Positions 61,179 through 64,000 of a DNA stretch of 64,000 nucleotides are shown in pieces. Made by a program: the position numbers and the translations under genes. Below the pieces are notes generated by a model, which did no database searches, was not told where the DNA came from, and was given only the letters and a program-made list of their open reading frames with translations. The stretch is from Vulcaniibacterium gelatinicum (GTDB taxonomy: Bacteria; Pseudomonadota; Gammaproteobacteria; Xanthomonadales; Xanthomonadaceae). The stretch lies in NCBI RefSeq assembly GCF_008033445.1, contig NZ_VNKO01000009.1, positions 1-64,000 on the forward strand, read 5' to 3'. Position 1 is the first letter of the stretch, and the number at the start of each line of letters is the position of its first letter.

Positions 61179-63209
61179 ATGGCAATCAAGCACATGGCCG
61201 CGTGTGCAGCGCTTGCGCTGGCGATGGTTGGTGCGCCGCTTGACACGGCAGCCCGCAAGCCCATCCCCATTCAGGCGCTGTCCGAAATGCCGGCGATCCA
61301 GTCGGTTTCGATGAGCGCCGACGGCCGCAACATCGTCGCGGTGCTGGGCAAGCCTGGAACGGAGGAGTTCGAGACACTGCTGGCCAGCTGGGACCTGCAG
61401 AACCTCGACAAGGGGCCGACCATCACCGCATCGAACGAGCGGATGAAGTTCGTCACCGCTTACGGGCTGAAGTCTGGGCGGATCTTCGTGGTCGCCCGTC
61501 AGGAGTGGACCGGTGAGCTCGCGGGATGCGGCGAGGGCAAGACCAGCGGAGCCACCAAGACCTTCGTCTGGAAGGCCTATCTGACCGACACCGCCCACAA
61601 GGATTTCGCCGAGGCCTTCGCCGACAACACGCGCAAGCTCGGTGTCAGCGAGCAGACCCAGCGCTGTTTCGAGCTGGCGGGCACGGCGCGTCTGGTCCAC
61701 GCCCTGCCGCTGGAGCCGCACAAGGTGGTCGTGGCGCAGATCGACCAACTGTCGTTCCAGGACCGTTATTACCTCTATGACCTGCGCAATGGCGAGATGC
61801 AGCTGCTGTTCCGTGCCTCCGCGCGCAAGGCGCCCGGCCTGTTCAACCCGCGCACCGGCGAACTACTGACCCAGAGCCAGCTCGAGCCGGTCGGGGGCGA
61901 GTTCGAGCAGCGCATCCTGATCCGCAACCCCGAATCCGGCGAATTCGAGGTGCACGAACCGCTGACCCGCAGGCTGAGCGAACGCTACACCTTGGAATTC
62001 GTGGGCCGGGACGAGGCCAGCGGCAAGTACTACGTGCTCACCGATCTGTTCTCGGACAAGATCCAGGCGCACATGTACGATCCGGTCGCGCGCAAGTTCG
62101 ACGAGGAGCCGCTGCTGGCACATCCGGAATTCTCGATTTCGCGCCTGATCTTCGGCACGCACCCGGAGGACTTCAACCAGGTGCTGGGATTCACCGTCGC
62201 GGCGATGGTGCCGGAGACGGTCTGGGTGGATCCGGGCCTGAGCGCGATCCACGAGGGGCTGAAGCGGGCCTTCCCCGGCCAGACGGTCTCGATCCTGAGC
62301 ATGGCACAGGGCCGGAAGCGGATCCTGTTCGCGACCGAGAGCCCGCGCCATCCCACCGCCTACCATCTGCTCGTGGAGGGCAATCGGGTGGTGAAGCTCG
62401 GCCAGGAGCGCAGCGGCATCGACCCGTCCGACATCGGCGAGCAGCGCTGGGTCACCTACAAGGCGCGCGACGGCATGGAGATCCCCGCGATCCTCGATCT
62501 GCCCGCGGGGTGGACCAAGGAGCACGGACCCGTGCCGGCCATCATCCATCCCCATGGCGGCCCGTGGGCGCGTGATTTCGGCGGCTGGGATACGACGGGT
62601 TGGGTGCCGTTCCTGACCTCGCGCGGCTATGCCGTGCTGCGCCCGCAGTACCGTGGATCCTCGGGGCTTGGCCGCAAGCTGTGGCTGGCTGGCGACGCCG
62701 AATGGGGCCAGAAGATGCAGGACGACAAGGATGATGGTGCGGCCTGGCTGGTGAAGGAGGGCATCGCCGATCCCAATCGCATCGCCATCTTCGGCTACTC
62801 CTACGGCGGTTTTGCCGCGGCCGCGGCCACCGTACGGCCGAACGGTCCGTACCGTTGTGCCATCTCCGGCGCCCCGGTGACCGATCTGGCCCGGCTCGGC
62901 GTGTCGTGGAGCGACAGCCGTGTGCAGCGCATCCTGCAAGGGCGCACCATCAAGGGCATGGATCCGATGCGGCACACGGACAAGGCCAGCATCCCGGTCC
63001 TGCTGTTCGTCGGTGACCGCGACGTGCGCACCCCGGCGTTCCATGCCCGGGATTTCTACGCCGCAGTCAAGGACAAGGTGCCAGCGAAGTTCGAGCTGAT
63101 CCCCGACCTGCCACACAGCCTGCCGTGGTATCCGCGGCATCACAAGGCGATGTTGGGCTTGATCGAGCGCTTCCTCATGGAAGACTGCGGCTTCGATAAG
63201 GAGGGCTGA
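61179..63209 (+). CDS. Secreted S9 (prolyl oligopeptidase family) peptidase
   Basis: A 676-residue serine peptidase with a signal peptide (AACAALALAMVGAPLDTAAR), a beta-propeller-like region (about 30-420) and an alpha/beta hydrolase domain. The catalytic triad is S541 (GYSYGG), D615 (GDRDV) and H646 (DLPHSLPW). The HPHGGPW oxyanion segment is present. The ATG follows the strong site ttcggaggaaac. It lies 145 bases after the TonB receptor gene, with a hairpin between. It may trim peptides in the periplasm after uptake; the relation is inferred from position. Confidence 0.93.
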   Translation: MAIKHMAACAALALAMVGAPLDTAARKPIPIQALSEMPAIQSVSMSADGRNIVAVLGKPGTEEFETLLASWDLQNLDKGPTITASNERMKFVTAYGLKSGRIFVVARQEWTGELAGCGEGKTSGATKTFVWKAYLTDTAHKDFAEAFADNTRKLGVSEQTQRCFELAGTARLVHALPLEPHKVVVAQIDQLSFQDRYYLYDLRNGEMQLLFRASARKAPGLFNPRTGELLTQSQLEPVGGEFEQRILIRNPESGEFEVHEPLTRRLSERYTLEFVGRDEASGKYYVLTDLFSDKIQAHMYDPVARKFDEEPLLAHPEFSISRLIFGTHPEDFNQVLGFTVAAMVPETVWVDPGLSAIHEGLKRAFPGQTVSILSMAQGRKRILFATESPRHPTAYHLLVEGNRVVKLGQERSGIDPSDIGEQRWVTYKARDGMEIPAILDLPAGWTKEHGPVPAIIHPHGGPWARDFGGWDTTGWVPFLTSRGYAVLRPQYRGSSGLGRKLWLAGDAEWGQKMQDDKDDGAAWLVKEGIADPNRIAIFGYSYGGFAAAAATVRPNGPYRCAISGAPVTDLARLGVSWSDSRVQRILQGRTIKGMDPMRHTDKASIPVLLFVGDRDVRTPAFHARDFYAAVKDKVPAKFELIPDLPHSLPWYPRHHKAMLGLIERFLMEDCGFDKEG

Positions 63210-63222
63210 GCCTCGCCACTGC

Positions 63223-63260
63223 GGCAGAGGGTGGTTGCCAGTGCGGCCACCCTCTGCCGG
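63223..63260. terminator. Bidirectional hairpin between convergent genes
   Basis: CGGCAGAGGGTGG (63223-63235) and CCACCCTCTGCCG (63248-63260) are perfect 13-base arms, between the stops of the S9 peptidase and the thioredoxin-like gene. No T-run flanks it, so its strength is uncertain. Confidence 0.6.
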
Positions 63261-63278
63261 GCGCGCGAGATGGCGAGT

Positions 63279-63896
63279 TCACTCGTCGGACTCTCCAGGC
63301 TTTCCGGCCCCGGCCCAGGACGCGATCTCGCCCTCGGCGAAGGGGCCGATCCGCTGCCTGAGCAGGCGGCCGTCGGCCGAGACTAGCACCGAATACGGCA
63401 GCACGCCCTTGCGGTTGCCCAGGCGCACGCCGGCGTCGGCCGGGCCGGGGGCATCGAGCAGGATCGGGTAGGAGACCGGCACCCGCTGCAGGAACGCGCG
63501 CACGGCCGCGGCCTCGTCGAGCGCGATCCCGACCACCTGCACCCCGTCCGTGCCCTGGCTGGCGGCGAAGCGCTGCAGCGCGGGCATCTCCTCGATGCAG
63601 GGGCCGCACCAGGAGGCCCAGACGTTGATCAGCAGCGGCCGGCCGGCGTAGGCCTGCGGCAGGGCGACGCTGCCCCCGTCGAGCGTGGGCAGGCGCAGCG
63701 CGGGCACGGGCTCGCCGCGGCGGGCGACGCGCACCCCGGCCGGCGGCTCCGGCGCCTGCGCGTCGAGCACCGCCTGCAGTGCGCGCTGCCCGGGCTCGGT
63801 GCGCCACAGCGGTCCGGGGCCGTGGACCAGGAGCCCCGTGGCCACCCCGAGCAGCCCGGCGCCGAACGCGACCAGCAGGACCGTGCGCGTCCTCAT
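63279..63896 (-). CDS. TlpA-like membrane-anchored thioredoxin
   Basis: A 205-residue periplasmic thiol-disulfide protein. An uncleaved or signal-type N-terminal helix (VLLVAFGAGLLGVATGLLV) is followed by a thioredoxin fold with redox motif WCGPC (C97, C100) and the cis-proline region GVLPYSVLV. TlpA/ResA-type proteins reduce apocytochromes or other periplasmic disulfides. Its ATG overlaps the dsbD stop (ATGA), so it is coupled to, and presumably reduced by, DsbD. Confidence 0.93.
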   Translation of the reverse strand: MRTRTVLLVAFGAGLLGVATGLLVHGPGPLWRTEPGQRALQAVLDAQAPEPPAGVRVARRGEPVPALRLPTLDGGSVALPQAYAGRPLLINVWASWCGPCIEEMPALQRFAASQGTDGVQVVGIALDEAAAVRAFLQRVPVSYPILLDAPGPADAGVRLGNRKGVLPYSVLVSADGRLLRQRIGPFAEGEIASWAGAGKPGESDE

Positions 63897-64000
63897 CGCG
63901 CCGCCGCTTCCAGTGCCTGCCGCACGCGCTGCGGGGTGAGCACGGTGGGCAGCACCACGCCCTCGCCGCCGCCGCGCGGATAGACCACGTACAGCGGCAC
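63893..64000 (-). CDS. dsbD: Thiol:disulfide interchange protein DsbD, C-terminal end only
   Basis: The last 35 residues of a protein read VPLYVVYPRGGGEGVVLPTV...RQALEAAAR. The cis-Pro segment (VPLYVVYP) and the LPTVLTPQRVRQAL helix match the end of the DsbD gamma thioredoxin domain. DsbD carries electrons from the cytoplasm to periplasmic thioredoxins. The gene continues beyond the window. The overlap with the TlpA-like gene supports the call. Confidence 0.8.
   Translation of the reverse strand: MPLYVVYPRGGGEGVVLPTVLTPQRVRQALEAAAR

Noticed and set aside
58121-63209. Complete lasso-peptide gene cluster
   Set aside because: Only a TonB receptor and an S9 peptidase are present. No precursor peptide, asparagine-synthetase-like cyclase or leader peptidase gene is seen.

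Overview
The window is a very GC-rich stretch of a bacterial chromosome (about 70% GC judged by eye). The likely source is a gammaproteobacterium of the Xanthomonadaceae/Lysobacteraceae, such as a Lysobacter or Luteimonas relative. This rests on the gene set (LpdA with an N-terminal lipoyl domain, the atpIBEFHAGDC operon, prmA / DUF3426 / fis / purH / purD, bfd-bfr, many TonB receptors) and on family-style protein sequences. It is an inference; no rRNA is present to settle it.

Layout. 1-2846: end of aceF and complete lpdA (pyruvate dehydrogenase). 3194-10409: the whole ATP synthase operon behind a clear promoter, with a hairpin in nearly every F1 gene spacer. 10488-12360: a GtrA-like membrane protein and glmU. 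12365-19850 (minus): a seven-gene cassette with a membrane-fusion adaptor, a 74-residue ORF, an ABC ATPase, two FtsX/MacB-type permeases, an NtrC-type regulator and a histidine kinase. It is preceded by a textbook sigma-54 promoter and an upstream dyad. 20027-23086: glmS, a YbhB-type protein and an unknown gene. 23109-25295: btuB with a cobalamin riboswitch. 25352-27707: TfoX C-terminal protein, free-Met-sulfoxide reductase, TMEM175-like channel, bioD. 27791-32089: an RND efflux pair. 32184-34846: phasin, queD, tRNA-Met(CAT), rppH, Fur-type site, bfd, bfr. 34849-39429: a hybrid histidine kinase and a REC-GGDEF-EAL protein whose catalytic motifs are lost. 39518-45529: DUF4126, DUF6776, bactofilin, erpA, nudC, ampE and an MFS-acyltransferase fusion. 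45581-53268: AbrB/Doc toxin-antitoxin, purD, an AGCS symporter, purH, fis, DUF3426, prmA. 53335-57776: two unknown envelope genes, accC, accB, aroQ. 58121-63209: a TonB receptor and a secreted S9 peptidase. 63279-64000: a TlpA-like thioredoxin and the end of dsbD.

How the genes work together. Most of the window is core metabolism: acetyl-CoA production, ATP synthesis, UDP-GlcNAc synthesis, purine and fatty-acid synthesis. Between these lie regulated envelope and transport modules. The most coherent candidate for an undescribed system is the sigma-54 controlled ABC export cassette: it encodes its own kinase and sigma-54 activator, and its sigma-54 promoter and probable activator site are both visible. 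Other unusual points are a palindromic element that appears to sit in frame inside purH, an AT-rich inverted-repeat element between purH and a symporter gene, hairpins throughout the atp operon, and the catalytically dead-looking c-di-GMP protein paired with a hybrid kinase.
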